Source: an uncultured Porphyromonadaceae bacterium (lineage in GTDB: Bacteria > Bacteroidota > Bacteroidia > Bacteroidales > Muribaculaceae). From it: DNA of 64,000 bases. This document shows, piece after piece, positions 56,492 to 64,000 of this stretch. Under the pieces are notes generated by a model. That model was not told the origin of the DNA. It did no database searches and saw only the letters and a program-made list of their open reading frames with translations. Where the stretch lies: the NCBI GenBank assembly GCA_947175665.1, contig CAMWNR010000001.1, forward strand, positions 1 through 64,000, given 5' to 3'. Within the stretch, counting starts at the first letter, position 1, and each line of letters starts with the position of its first letter. The translations under genes and the position numbers were made by a program.

Positions 56492-56583
56492 TTTTTGGGA
56501 AAATTTTGGGAAAATTTTTGGAAAAAAGCATAGTTTTGGGAAAAATTTGGGAAAATTTTGGGAAAATTTTGGGAAAAATTTTA
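56492..56583. repeat. TTTTGGGAAAA tandem repeat tract
   Basis: About seven imperfect copies of the palindromic unit TTTTGGGAAAA occur, most with 10-12 base periods, interrupted once by AAGCATAG. The near-helical period would place copies on one DNA face, as for binding-site arrays. The only ORF across it (FPKFSQNFPKFF) is a by-product of the repeat. Confidence 0.8.
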
Positions 56584-56624
56584 GGTTGATTTTTGGGGAC
56601 TTTTTTGATAAAATCAAGAAGCCA

Positions 56625-56824
56625 TTAAAAATCATCAAATTTTCCCATTTCGGACCTGCGAAGATCATCTGCTATATCGTAACCAATACGTGCCTCACCG
56701 GATGCTTCCAATGAATTTCACATTTAAAACACCCAATCCCATATTCGGCCTCTCTCAGGGCAGCCTGAAAAGAATAATAATCCAAACCTACGAGTTTATC
56801 CAATCTACGTGAATTACAAGGATA
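56625..56824 (-). pseudogene. frameshifted gene remnant of unknown family
   Basis: Downstream of the XRE gene on the same strand, one frame reads RLDKLVGLDYYSFQAALREA then EYGIGCFKCEIHW. A shift of one base leads to SLEASGEARIGYDIADDLRR and SEMGKFDDF followed by a stop. Both halves look like real protein and join at the same point, so a single indel has probably broken a gene. No start codon is clear, so the left part may also be lost. I do not recognise the family. Confidence 0.3.
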
Positions 56825-56843
56825 TTACAGTAATATCAAAAAA

Positions 56844-57122
56844 TTAAGTAGAAGATGGTTCTACTGTTATTATCGGTTTTCCGAAGAAAACGGAGATCAT
56901 AGCAATAGTAGCAATTGTAAAATTATGCTCTCCACTAAGCCATCGTGTTATTTCATTAGGACGTTTGCCAAGAGATTCAGCAAACTGCTTTTTATTCAAC
57001 CCTTTCTCGCGCATCAGTTCATACAATCTATCAGATATTGCAAATGAAAGGCGAGATTCCTCCCGCTTTTCAAGAGGAATCTCATTAAATATTTCTGGTA
57101 AAGAGATGTTAACAGTTTTCAT
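56844..57122 (-). CDS. XRE/HTH_3 transcriptional regulator, antitoxin-like
   Basis: A 92-residue protein from ATG 57122 (MKTVNISLPEIFNEIPLEKR), preferred over the track's 57131 start three codons earlier. A helix-turn-helix of the XRE class occupies about residues 43-85 (MREKGLNKKQFAESLGKRPN, EITRWLSGEHNFTIATIAMI). The N-terminal ~40 residues resemble the dimerising lead of HigA/MqsA-type antitoxins. No intact toxin gene lies beside it; the broken frame downstream is a candidate lost partner. It is the first intact gene on the host side of the junction. Confidence 0.75.
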   Translation of the reverse strand: MKTVNISLPEIFNEIPLEKREESRLSFAISDRLYELMREKGLNKKQFAESLGKRPNEITRWLSGEHNFTIATIAMISVFFGKPIITVEPSST

Positions 57123-57214
57123 ATATATCAAAATTCTTATCAGTTAGAATTTCTTTCTCCGTTATCACAACATTTCCAGATAGAATCACTCATCTTACCC
57201 TTTCTTCTAATATT

Positions 57215-58582
57215 TTAGAAGGAGAAGGCGCACATCAGGTTGGCTCGCCAGGCGTTGCGAGAGATGTTTGACACGTTTTGGCGTCGGCCGTAGTCGAGTT
57301 CTGCGGCGACACTTAAGCGGGGAAGTATGTTCCAGTATGCGGTAGCACACGCGAATGTACCGTTTTTGTATTCATCTTCTGAAGTGCCGGATTTTGTATA
57401 TAAATGCGTCTGGCTTGCTGCGAGTGATATAAAGAATTGGGGATTGAAGTTGTATTGCAGACCTAATGACCAACCTAATATGTAAGGTGAGTAGAATCTT
57501 GTAGCGTCGTCCGGATTTACGAGCAGATCATAGTGGCCATATTGTAGATCTCCTCCAAGTCCGGCTATGCCGCGACCTGTGGTTACATTGGCGTATGTGG
57601 TAAGTTGGCGTGTAGGTCTGGCTACCGAACTCAGATGCAGACCCCAGCCGAAAGGATTATGATCTTTACCGTTCTTTATATCCCGATAGGGGAGTGAACG
57701 AACTATTCCGCTGAGACGTACATGTTGACCTTGAGCCCACTGATATTGCACAAGCGCAGCCAAATCAGGTAACCATTCTGAGATAGGTTGTACGTTTGTG
57801 GCGGATTGATCTACGGAAGTTCCGGGAGTTTCTAATGATACCCCTAAATACCATTTCTTTTTAATGCAAGGCATATATCTTACTAATACAGAGGTATGAG
57901 AATATTTGTTGTTATTACCGGCCGCATCTATGACTACAGGCTGAGCCGCCGGATCTGAAAATGTGGAACTTGCATAACCTACCGTAAAATCTCTGAACAT
58001 GGCGTATGCTTTCTTTAATTTTAATCCACGACTTTGGTATCCGGTAAAGTCGGTTTCGATATATAATTGATAATTTCTCAATAGTTTATTATAACCTATT
58101 ACTCGGAAAAAGAGTCCGGTGCCTGCGGGTGTTGTCGCGAAATGTCTTTGAGATAAAGGATTGGCTGGAATAGGGATAGTATAGGGTGCAAATGATGCAG
58201 TCGGCATAGCCCCATGCCAGTCGTAGTATCCTCTCATCCGTACGCTACCGCCGATACCCATAGTCAATCCGGCCTCTTTACTCATAAATAGAAAGTATGG
58301 AGCATCAGGGTCTTGAAAATGGCGGAACTGATCATAATAAAATATGGTTATTACCCTGCGTACTGAGTCTATGTAGTCCTGACGTACGGCATTATCTTCC
58401 GGTTTACCATCGATAAAAATTACTTTGGTTGAATTCGCTTTTAAATTTATAAGCGAGTCGGAGTGTGTAAGCGCTCCAAATGAATTAACCGCATTGCACA
58501 AGATTGCAGTTGATAGTAATAATCTTCTGATAGACTTGAAACCAAGCAAATTAGAGGTCTTTAACATATTAATGACAGTCAT
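57215..58582 (-). CDS. DcaP-like outer-membrane porin
   Basis: A 455-residue outer-membrane protein. A signal peptide (about 18-37; IRRLLLSTAILCNAVNSFGA) precedes a short periplasmic coiled or linker stretch containing DYIDSVRRVITIFYYD. The barrel shows the DcaP-family phrases TPAGTGLFFRVIGYNK, LYIETDFTGYQSRGLKLKKA and TVGYASSTFSDPAAQP, and ends in aromatic Phe (LMCAFSF), as barrel proteins do. Such porins admit small, often negatively charged solutes. It stands alone, with its own -7 box. The true start may be Met 1 or Met 6. Confidence 0.85.
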   Translation of the reverse strand: MTVINMLKTSNLLGFKSIRRLLLSTAILCNAVNSFGALTHSDSLINLKANSTKVIFIDGKPEDNAVRQDYIDSVRRVITIFYYDQFRHFQDPDAPYFLFMSKEAGLTMGIGGSVRMRGYYDWHGAMPTASFAPYTIPIPANPLSQRHFATTPAGTGLFFRVIGYNKLLRNYQLYIETDFTGYQSRGLKLKKAYAMFRDFTVGYASSTFSDPAAQPVVIDAAGNNNKYSHTSVLVRYMPCIKKKWYLGVSLETPGTSVDQSATNVQPISEWLPDLAALVQYQWAQGQHVRLSGIVRSLPYRDIKNGKDHNPFGWGLHLSSVARPTRQLTTYANVTTGRGIAGLGGDLQYGHYDLLVNPDDATRFYSPYILGWSLGLQYNFNPQFFISLAASQTHLYTKSGTSEDEYKNGTFACATAYWNILPRLSVAAELDYGRRQNVSNISRNAWRANLMCAFSF

Positions 58583-58622
58583 GTAATCTTTAGAGAGTTT
58601 AAGTAGAACATCTTAAGATTGG

Positions 58623-58630
58623 CAAATATA
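58623..58630 (-). promoter_or_regulatory. -7 promoter box of the porin gene
   Basis: CAAATATA on the plus strand is TATATTTG on the minus strand, matching TAnnTTTG, about 40 bases before the porin start. No TTTG is found at the -33 distance. Confidence 0.5.
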
Positions 58631-58759
58631 GTAAAAAAGTACCAGTAATTTATTAACATTAATCAAACATATTAGCATGATTTGATGTTGATAATATACA
58701 AATAGACAAAATTATTATGTATTCTCTCTTTTGGGGGAATATAAAAAACATTCAAAGTT

Positions 58760-59089
58760 ATGTTGGAAACAGAATTTAAATTTGGCGATGTCCATGATCT
58801 TAAAGCACAGACTGAATATAGTGACGAGAAAGTACAGTTTAAAAGTATTTTCAGTAACTCAAACGGAGGGGTGGCACTCATTACTATGAAAGCCGGTCAG
58901 CGCCTTGATGAGCATGTGGCACCTGCCGAGATTATGGTTACAGTATTGGAAGGTGAAATTGATTTCACTGTGGTAGATCATGTCAAGAACATTAATACCG
59001 GTGAGTTTATTCTTGTAGGAGAGGGTGTAAAACATCAGGTTCTCGCTAAGAAAGACTCTAAAATCATGCTGGTAAAAGTGAAGGCTTAA
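58760..59089 (+). CDS. cupin-domain protein
   Basis: A 109-residue single-domain cupin. Motif 1 appears as GQRLDEHVAPAEIMVTVLEG (G-x-H-x-P-x-E type, with the His and Glu metal ligands), and motif 2 as GEFILVGEGVKHQVLAKKDS, with the last His. The fold is a small beta-barrel that usually binds a divalent metal. It lies 73 bases before rubredoxin in the same direction, which suggests a shared oxygen- or redox-stress role, but the substrate is unknown. Confidence 0.85.
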   Translation: MLETEFKFGDVHDLKAQTEYSDEKVQFKSIFSNSNGGVALITMKAGQRLDEHVAPAEIMVTVLEGEIDFTVVDHVKNINTGEFILVGEGVKHQVLAKKDSKIMLVKVKA

Positions 59090-59161
59090 AACCCACTCTT
59101 AGAAACTGTTTAAATCAAGACCATTTATAAATTATATATTAACCTTTTAAATTTTTGAATT

Positions 59162-59326
59162 ATGGATAAGTATGTATGTGATGTATGCGACTGGGTATAT
59201 GATCCCGCAGTAGGTGACCCTGACAACGGTATTGCTCCCGGCACAGCATTTGAAGACCTTCCCGATGATTTCGTATGCCCTCTTTGCGGTGTAGGTAAAG
59301 ATGAGTTTTCTAAAATGGAAGAGTAA
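59162..59326 (+). CDS. rub: rubredoxin (54 aa, not in ORF track)
   Basis: ATG 59162 to TAA 59324-59326 encodes 54 residues ([20 protein letters not shown]). The two iron-binding pairs are CDVC (residues 6 and 9) and CPLC (39 and 42), with the conserved aromatic core ([22 protein letters not shown]). It is a single-iron electron carrier in the cytosol, typical of anaerobes, often serving peroxide or superoxide reduction. It is preceded by an AT-rich leader and followed by a strong terminator. It is probably co-transcribed with the cupin gene. Confidence 0.95.
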   Translation: MDKYVCDVCDWVYDPAVGDPDNGIAPGTAFEDLPDDFVCPLCGVGKDEFSKMEE

Positions 59327-59353
59327 TTAATTACACTATAACACAATAAAATA

Positions 59354-59388
59354 AAATGCACAGGGTTGAAACTTGTGCATTTTTTTTG
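59354..59388 (+). terminator. terminator after rubredoxin
   Basis: AAATGCACA / TGTGCATTT, a 9-bp stem, is followed by a continuing T-run (eight T in all). It lies 28 bases after the rubredoxin stop and is a textbook intrinsic terminator. Confidence 0.9.
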
Positions 59389-59482
59389 ATTCCTACAAAT
59401 AGGAATATGCTTACCCGGCATAAATCTTTCTTTAGGTTGGGGGCCTATTATTTGGACGGGGGCAAAGTGCAGGTGTATTAAT

Positions 59483-60058
59483 TTACTTAAGTATCAGATG
59501 ATGCATCATGGTACCGGCAAACGGTCGCATACCGGCTTCTTTCATACCTAATGAGTCGTATAGTCGTCGCGCAGACCGGTTTTCGGGTTCTACAAGCAGT
59601 CCGAGCGGTAGCCCCTGCAATGTGGCACGCTTATATGCATCTTTAATTAATTTTTTCCCTATTCCCATACCTCTATATCCGGGCAGTACCATAAGTGAAT
59701 CGAGATAGAATTCCTCGCCATCTGTCTCATCGGGGAGATCTCCTTCTTTTATATTCTTATCTAAAATTTCGTTGGCCTTATCTATAAACTGCTTTCTTAA
59801 CTCATATAATTTACTCCCGGGATAGGCCACACATATTCCCAACCTGTTGCCGTTGCTATCAATGGCAATACGGGTGTTTTGCCAACTATACTGGCTATCT
59901 TCCCTCATAGCCAACTCTGTAAACAGATGATTTACATCAGCAAGGGTTTTATTTTCTCCAGCAAATTCTTTGCATATCTCATCACCTACCGCTGCCATCA
60001 CACCCTCTGCGATTAATGGGGCATCTGAAGGCAATGCTTCAATTATAGAAATCTCCAT
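59483..60058 (-). CDS. GNAT-family acetyltransferase
   Basis: A 191-residue GNAT enzyme, transferring an acetyl group from acetyl-CoA. The CoA-binding motif A is clear at about residues 120-145 (YLDSLMVLPGYRGMGIGKKL, the R-G-x-G-I-G-K signature), followed by motif B (LLVEPENRSARRLYDSLGMK). The N-terminal half (EALPSDAPLIAEGVMAAVGD) is the variable substrate side. It lies upstream of no partner that reveals the substrate; a small-molecule amine or protein N-terminus is possible. The gene ends at 59,483 and converges on rubredoxin. Confidence 0.88.
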   Translation of the reverse strand: MEISIIEALPSDAPLIAEGVMAAVGDEICKEFAGENKTLADVNHLFTELAMREDSQYSWQNTRIAIDSNGNRLGICVAYPGSKLYELRKQFIDKANEILDKNIKEGDLPDETDGEEFYLDSLMVLPGYRGMGIGKKLIKDAYKRATLQGLPLGLLVEPENRSARRLYDSLGMKEAGMRPFAGTMMHHLILK

Positions 60059-60153
60059 TTTTTTAGGTATTAGTTATTAGTGATTAGTGATTGAGTTATT
60101 GAACTATTTAAATTATAGGTAATTGAAATAAGATTACGTTGAGGGCTGTAACG

Positions 60154-61359
60154 TTAGGGCTGGTTGGGATCAGGGGGTAGTTCTCGGCTGAAATGAGAGA
60201 ATATTAATACTAATGCGGAGAGTATCACGATTGCTATACCGGTGGAATGCATCACATCACCTATTCCGACCAGCGGACTTACTACAGCACCGAATACATA
60301 ACCTACCACACCTATAAAAGCTGAAGCATCTCCGGCACACTCTCTCCCTTCATTCATTGAGAGTGTATTTCCGACCGTAAACAGCATTCCGAGACAGAAT
60401 AACATAGGTAGATTCAATAACTCATATACCCAGAAATTATCAACAATATAGTAACATAAAATCTCTGCAATGGCAATTACCGACAAGCATCGCCCGGCCA
60501 CCACAGCAGCACGTTTTAGATACTTAAATTTCAATGCGAGCATTGCACCTACGGCTACAAATACAGCATTGACTCCCATAAATAGACCGAATTGCAACTG
60601 TGTATATCCGAAATGGGTCTGTATTATAAATGGAGCACCTGAAATATAGGCGAACAATACTCCAAGAGCCGTACCCTTAAGCATTACGTGAATAATGAAG
60701 TGTTTATTTTTTGCTAACACTACATAATTCTTAAATGCCACACCAAAGCGACCATGATCCCGTCGTGATGCAGGTAAAGACTCCTTGAAAACAGGTGATA
60801 AAATGAGTAAGAATGCCGAAAAACCAAATAAAATCCAGAAGATACCCTGCCAGCCGATAGAGTCAGCAACGAGTCCGCCGATTACGGGTGCCGATGCAGG
60901 AGCAAATCCATTTATGGCACCTATCAATGCCATTACTTTTGCCAACTGCCTTCCTGCATACATATCGGCCGGTATAGTTCGAGCCAAAAAATATCCGCCT
61001 GAGGCTCCAATACCTTGCACAAATCTCCAGCCTAAGAAGATATTTATGGTATGTGAAAAGACACTACCTACCGCACCGATACAGAATATTATCAATGCTA
61101 TTATCAGGATCGGTTTCCTTCCGAACCTATCACTGAGAGGTCCTAATATTATCTGTCCTAATCCTAACCCGATCATTCCCGTAGTCAATCCTAATTGCAC
61201 TGTGGAGATACTACACCGGAAAGCCTTCATCATTTCCGGGAGTGTCGGCAGGTACATATCATTAACAAAAGAACCAAATGCGCTAAGCATGGCAAGATAG
61301 AATACCAAAAAAATAAAGTATCCTCTCGAGGGCTTGATATTACTTGTAGAGTCAGACAT
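60154..61359 (-). CDS. MFS drug exporter, Bcr/CflA family
   Basis: A 401-residue major-facilitator protein with twelve hydrophobic segments. MFS motif A appears as GPLSDRFGRKPILI (about residue 75), and motif C-like glycine/proline patterns occur in the fifth helix (NGFAPASAPVIGGLVADSIG), which marks drug:proton antiporters. The overall match is to the Bcr/CflA group, linked to bicyclomycin, chloramphenicol or sulfonamide export in other bacteria. Actual substrates cannot be read from sequence. It is followed by the acetyltransferase gene after 95 bases, in the same direction. Confidence 0.9.
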   Translation of the reverse strand: MSDSTSNIKPSRGYFIFLVFYLAMLSAFGSFVNDMYLPTLPEMMKAFRCSISTVQLGLTTGMIGLGLGQIILGPLSDRFGRKPILIIALIIFCIGAVGSVFSHTINIFLGWRFVQGIGASGGYFLARTIPADMYAGRQLAKVMALIGAINGFAPASAPVIGGLVADSIGWQGIFWILFGFSAFLLILSPVFKESLPASRRDHGRFGVAFKNYVVLAKNKHFIIHVMLKGTALGVLFAYISGAPFIIQTHFGYTQLQFGLFMGVNAVFVAVGAMLALKFKYLKRAAVVAGRCLSVIAIAEILCYYIVDNFWVYELLNLPMLFCLGMLFTVGNTLSMNEGRECAGDASAFIGVVGYVFGAVVSPLVGIGDVMHSTGIAIVILSALVLIFSHFSRELPPDPNQP

Positions 61360-61462
61360 AAAATATATTAATTTAATAGTGGCTATTGAAAAAACACATC
61401 TGAGTCTGACAAGTTCATCTATTAACGAACTATCTTATCATAAAGACCCCTTCTCAAAAAAT

Positions 61463-61494
61463 AAAGACTCCACTATAGCGATAATGGAGTCTTT
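61463..61494 (-). terminator. terminator of glnS
   Basis: AAAGACTCCA / TGGAGTCTTT is a 10-bp stem with a short AT-rich loop, flanked by A-runs and T-runs on the two sides, so it can work in both directions. It lies about 24 bases past the glnS stop. Confidence 0.85.
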
Positions 61495-61517
61495 ATTTTT
61501 ATTGTGACAGTGTCTGA

Positions 61518-63224
61518 TCACTTCTTCTGAATCTTAGCCCAGGTATCTTTTAATCCTATGGTTTTATTAAACACGGGGTGACCGGGTTTTGAATCAGGAT
61601 CGACAGTATAATATCCGAGGCGCTGGAACTGGTAATGATCGCCCTCCTTTACTCGCTCTGCAAGCCACGGCTCAATCATAACATTGTCAAGCACTTTGAG
61701 CGAATCCGGGTTAAGAAGATCTCTGAAATCGCCCTCCTCTGCAGAGGGGTTCTCTACCGCAAATAATCTGTCGTAATCGCGGACTTCTGCTCTAACTGCA
61801 GTAGGTACTGATACCCAGTGGAGTGTACCTTTAACCTTTCGGTCGGCACCCGGACGACCACTCAATGTCTCAGGATCATACTCGGCATAAATTTCCTCAA
61901 TCTCACCGTCATCGTTTTTCTTAAATCCTGTACATTTTACAATATAAGCACCTTTAAGTCTTACCTCCTTATCTGGTGAAAGACGGAAGAATTTCTTGGG
62001 AGGATTCTCCATAAAGTCTTCGCGCTCAATCCAAAGTTCGCGGCTGAAAGGCATAGCATGCTTACCCTCCTCAGGATTTTCAGGATTATTATCCATGTAT
62101 ACCTCTTCCGTTACATCTTCGGGATAATTGGTCAGGATAAGTTTTACAGGATTCTTAACGGCACTTACGCGAGTGGCAGTCTTGTTAAGATCTTCGCGCA
62201 CACTATGCTCAAGCAGTTCGATATGGTTTAGAGCCTCATAACGGGTATAACCGATTCTGCCTATAAAATCTTTAATAGATGTCGGAGTATATCCACGGCG
62301 TCGCAGACCGCAGATGGTCGGCATACGGGGATCATCCCAACCGTTTACGAGATTCTCCTTGACGAGTTGGAGCAATTTACGCTTACTCATCACGGTATAT
62401 GTAAGATTGAGACGGTTAAATTCAATCTGACGAGGGCAATAAGATTCATCGGCCAACTCCTTCACGAAATACTCATAAAGCGGACGATGAGGTACAAATT
62501 CAAGAGTACAGATTGAATGGGTTACCCCTTCGAAATAGTCGCTCTGACCGTGAGCGAAATCATACATCGGATAAACCTTCCATGTAGTGCCTGTGCGCCA
62601 GTGTGGCGTATGAATTATGCGATACATGATAGGATCACGGAAGTGCATATTATCGCTGGCCATATCTATCTTGGCGCGAAGCACCATGGCACCGTCGGGG
62701 AATTCACCTTTGTTCATTCTCTCAAACAAATCAAGGTTCTCTTCTATCGGACGATTACGATACGGTGATTCGGTACCGGGCTGAGTAGGAGTACCCTTCT
62801 GCGCTGCTATCTGCTCTGAGGTCTGCTCATCTACGTATGCCTTACCCTCCTTGATCATTCTTACTGCAAGATCATATAACTGAGGGAAGTAATCAGATGC
62901 ATAATATAAACGATCACCCCAATCATAACCGAGCCAATGAATATCGCGCTTAATAGCCTCTACATATTCATTGTCTTCCTTCTGTGGGTTGGTATCATCA
63001 AAACGAAGATTGCAAGTACCACCGAATTTCTCTGCTGCGCCAAAATCCATAATGAAAGCCTTGGCATGACCGATATGGAGATATCCGTTAGGTTCAGGCG
63101 GGAAGCGTGTATTAAGTCGTCCGCCATTCTTGCCGGCAGCGAGATCCTGCTGTATCTCCTGCTCTATAAAATTGAGTCCGCCTTCGTTGACAGCATCAAC
63201 TTCTGTTTCCTTGATTTCTTCCAT
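61518..63224 (-). CDS. glnS: glutaminyl-tRNA synthetase
   Basis: A 568-residue class I synthetase that charges tRNA-Gln. Signatures are the HIGH motif in PPEPNGYLHIGHAKA (about residue 42), TNPQKEDNEYVEAIKRDI, the GlnRS-type YRIIHTPHWRTGTTWKVYPM, and VMSKRKL (about 278) for KMSKS. The C-terminal anticodon-binding beta-barrels follow, with FRDLLNPDSLKVLDNVMIEP near the end. The length matches bacterial GlnRS. It is a single host housekeeping gene with a terminator and a promoter box, and confirms that this end of the window is chromosome. Having GlnRS means the cell need not use the transamidation route alone. Confidence 0.96.
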   Translation of the reverse strand: MEEIKETEVDAVNEGGLNFIEQEIQQDLAAGKNGGRLNTRFPPEPNGYLHIGHAKAFIMDFGAAEKFGGTCNLRFDDTNPQKEDNEYVEAIKRDIHWLGYDWGDRLYYASDYFPQLYDLAVRMIKEGKAYVDEQTSEQIAAQKGTPTQPGTESPYRNRPIEENLDLFERMNKGEFPDGAMVLRAKIDMASDNMHFRDPIMYRIIHTPHWRTGTTWKVYPMYDFAHGQSDYFEGVTHSICTLEFVPHRPLYEYFVKELADESYCPRQIEFNRLNLTYTVMSKRKLLQLVKENLVNGWDDPRMPTICGLRRRGYTPTSIKDFIGRIGYTRYEALNHIELLEHSVREDLNKTATRVSAVKNPVKLILTNYPEDVTEEVYMDNNPENPEEGKHAMPFSRELWIEREDFMENPPKKFFRLSPDKEVRLKGAYIVKCTGFKKNDDGEIEEIYAEYDPETLSGRPGADRKVKGTLHWVSVPTAVRAEVRDYDRLFAVENPSAEEGDFRDLLNPDSLKVLDNVMIEPWLAERVKEGDHYQFQRLGYYTVDPDSKPGHPVFNKTIGLKDTWAKIQKK

Positions 63225-63306
63225 ATAATTGAGTTAAATGAATTTCAAGTTATTTAGTAATGTATTCTGACGGAATAAAAAATATTTTATCCCGCTGTTT
63301 AAACTA

Positions 63307-63314
63307 CAAAGATA
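63307..63314 (-). promoter_or_regulatory. -7 promoter box of glnS
   Basis: CAAAGATA on the plus strand is TATCTTTG on the minus strand, an exact TAnnTTTG match about 80 bases before the glnS start. It stands back to back with the rightward box at 63,328. Confidence 0.55.
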
Positions 63315-63327
63315 AGAATTTTTTTTG

Positions 63328-63335
63328 TAAATTTG
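63328..63335 (+). promoter_or_regulatory. -7 promoter box of the BspA-like gene
   Basis: TAAATTTG matches TAnnTTTG and ends 24 bases before ATG 63360. No TTTG at the -33 spacing was found. The divergent pair shares 135 bases with glnS. Confidence 0.5.
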
Positions 63336-63359
63336 GAGAAAATTTTACTCTTATAATTT

Positions 63360-64000
63360 ATGCGACATATTTTACTTTCCTGTTTGATCGCTGTATCTAT
63401 CGGTTCGGCATCGGCTGAATCATTTATTATAGATGATTTTGAATATACCATTGTAGAGCCTGACGAGACCGGTGATGATTTACCATACGTCACAATCGGT
63501 GCCGCGCAGGATAAACATTTTACAGGTCGGATAGTTATACCGGCTACGGCAGACTTTGATGATATCACCTATACAGTAAGGGGAATCTCCACATACGGTT
63601 TTGCAGATCAGGATGAATTAACCGGGGTGGACTTTCCTGAATCTGTCACAGATATTGCAGCATCGGCATTTGCCCGATGTACCTCTCTCACCTCAATTAT
63701 TATACCTTCGGGTGTGACTACCATAAGCAGTGGTGCATTTCAGGCCTGCTCATCGTTAGAGTCTGTGGTACTCCCCGGCAGTATTACCGGCATAGGAAGT
63801 TATGCTTTCTCATACTGTCCGGTTCTTAAAGAGATAAATATTGAAGATTGCCAAATCAAGCGTATTGAAGATGGTACCTTTTATCAGACCTCTGCGCTTG
63901 AAAACATAAAATTTCCCGATCAAGTAGAAGAGATTGGAAATCTTGCTTTTGCATACTCCAATATAAGCGGGTCTCTAAATATCCCATCTTCGGTTTCTAT
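63360..64000 (+). CDS. BspA-like leucine-rich-repeat surface protein (3' end outside window)
   Basis: An open frame from ATG 63360 to the window edge (213 codons, no stop). A signal peptide (MRHILLSCLIAVSIGSASA) precedes a ~60-residue strand-rich cap. BspA/TpLRR repeats then follow with the FxxCxxL pattern: FARCTSLTSIIIPSGVTTIS, FQACSSLESVVLPGSITGIG, FSYCPVLKEINIED, FYQTSALENIKFPDQVEEIG. Such proteins are secreted or surface-bound and mediate adhesion in Bacteroidales. The full length, and any C-terminal secretion domain, cannot be seen. Confidence 0.88.
   Translation, partial: MRHILLSCLIAVSIGSASAESFIIDDFEYTIVEPDETGDDLPYVTIGAAQDKHFTGRIVIPATADFDDITYTVRGISTYGFADQDELTGVDFPESVTDIAASAFARCTSLTSIIIPSGVTTISSGAFQACSSLESVVLPGSITGIGSYAFSYCPVLKEINIEDCQIKRIEDGTFYQTSALENIKFPDQVEEIGNLAFAYSNISGSLNIPSSVS

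Noticed and set aside
56417-56668. Minus-strand ORF with FPKFSQ repeats
   Set aside because: It is a direct translation of the TTTTGGGAAAA repeat tract and has no independent support.
1-64000. CRISPR arrays
   Set aside because: No regularly spaced direct repeats of CRISPR size were seen; the GTAGAT and TTTTGGGAAAA tracts have no spacers.

Overview
The window is most of a Bacteroidales bacteriophage genome (about 1-55,700) joined to ordinary Bacteroidales chromosome (about 56,844-64,000). The host call rests on several signs. Promoters are of the Bacteroidetes type (TAnnTTTG at -7, sometimes TTTG at -33). The host genes include a DcaP-like porin, a BspA-type leucine-rich-repeat surface protein and a GlnRS. 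Phage families typical of gut Bacteroidales (DUF4494, DUF6291, DUF1064, HU-like) are also present. I would place it near Muribaculaceae or other gut Bacteroidales, but the window cannot settle the family.

Phage layout. (1) Plus strand, about 50-7,300: small leader genes, a tRNA-like element, then a recombination/replication module of RecT recombinase, coiled-coil partner, PD-(D/E)XK exonuclease, SNF2 helicase, HU-like protein, DUF4494, DUF1064 nuclease and DUF6291. (2) Plus strand, about 7,400-14,400: a C5 cytosine methyltransferase, then a tightly coupled run of small unknown genes (mostly ATGA overlaps), a radical-SAM protein and an AbrB-like protein. (3) 14,477-17,371: a large probable virion protein, closed by a strong hairpin shared by two converging operons. 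(4) Minus strand, 29,143 down to 17,460: scaffold-like protein, a mini-ORF copying the capsid N-terminus, major capsid protein, adaptor-like proteins, a fibre with BspA-like repeats, a DUF1566 protein, a lysis cassette (holin, amidase, spanin-like) and three tandem paralogues. (5) Plus strand, 29,321-31,832: a small-terminase candidate and the large terminase. (6) Minus strand, 55,205 down to 31,850: two putative internal/ejection proteins, a single 6,534-codon giant ORF, and the portal. (7) Plus strand, 55,285-55,695: a second small-terminase candidate behind a clear promoter. There is no tape-measure gene, so a podovirus-like virion is likely. No integrase, repressor or reverse transcriptase is visible.

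The centrepiece is the 19.6-kb ORF at 33,897-53,501. It strings together a DdrB/ParB-like domain, a PBECR-like nuclease, an inorganic-pyrophosphatase-like domain, a zinc ribbon, a DarB-like adenine methyltransferase plus SNF2 helicase, a zincin (HE-x2-GH), a second barnase/MuF-like domain and a long LPD38-like C-terminus. This is the 'polyvalent protein' theme taken to an extreme. Its position between portal and putative ejection proteins suggests delivery into the cell with the DNA. Two places where its main frame is a bland linker hold native-looking small proteins in the +1 frame (44,093-44,302 and 48,410-48,631), a strong sign of overprinting. Other unusual items are a promoter-terminator bounded small RNA at about 20,930-20,994, the duplicated capsid N-terminus and the tRNA-like element.

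The phage/host junction (55,700-56,840) is AT-rich and holds repeats, decayed coding sequence and a strong hairpin. Beyond it come an XRE regulator, a DcaP-like porin, a cupin, rubredoxin, a GNAT acetyltransferase, a Bcr/CflA-type exporter, GlnRS and the start of a BspA-like gene.
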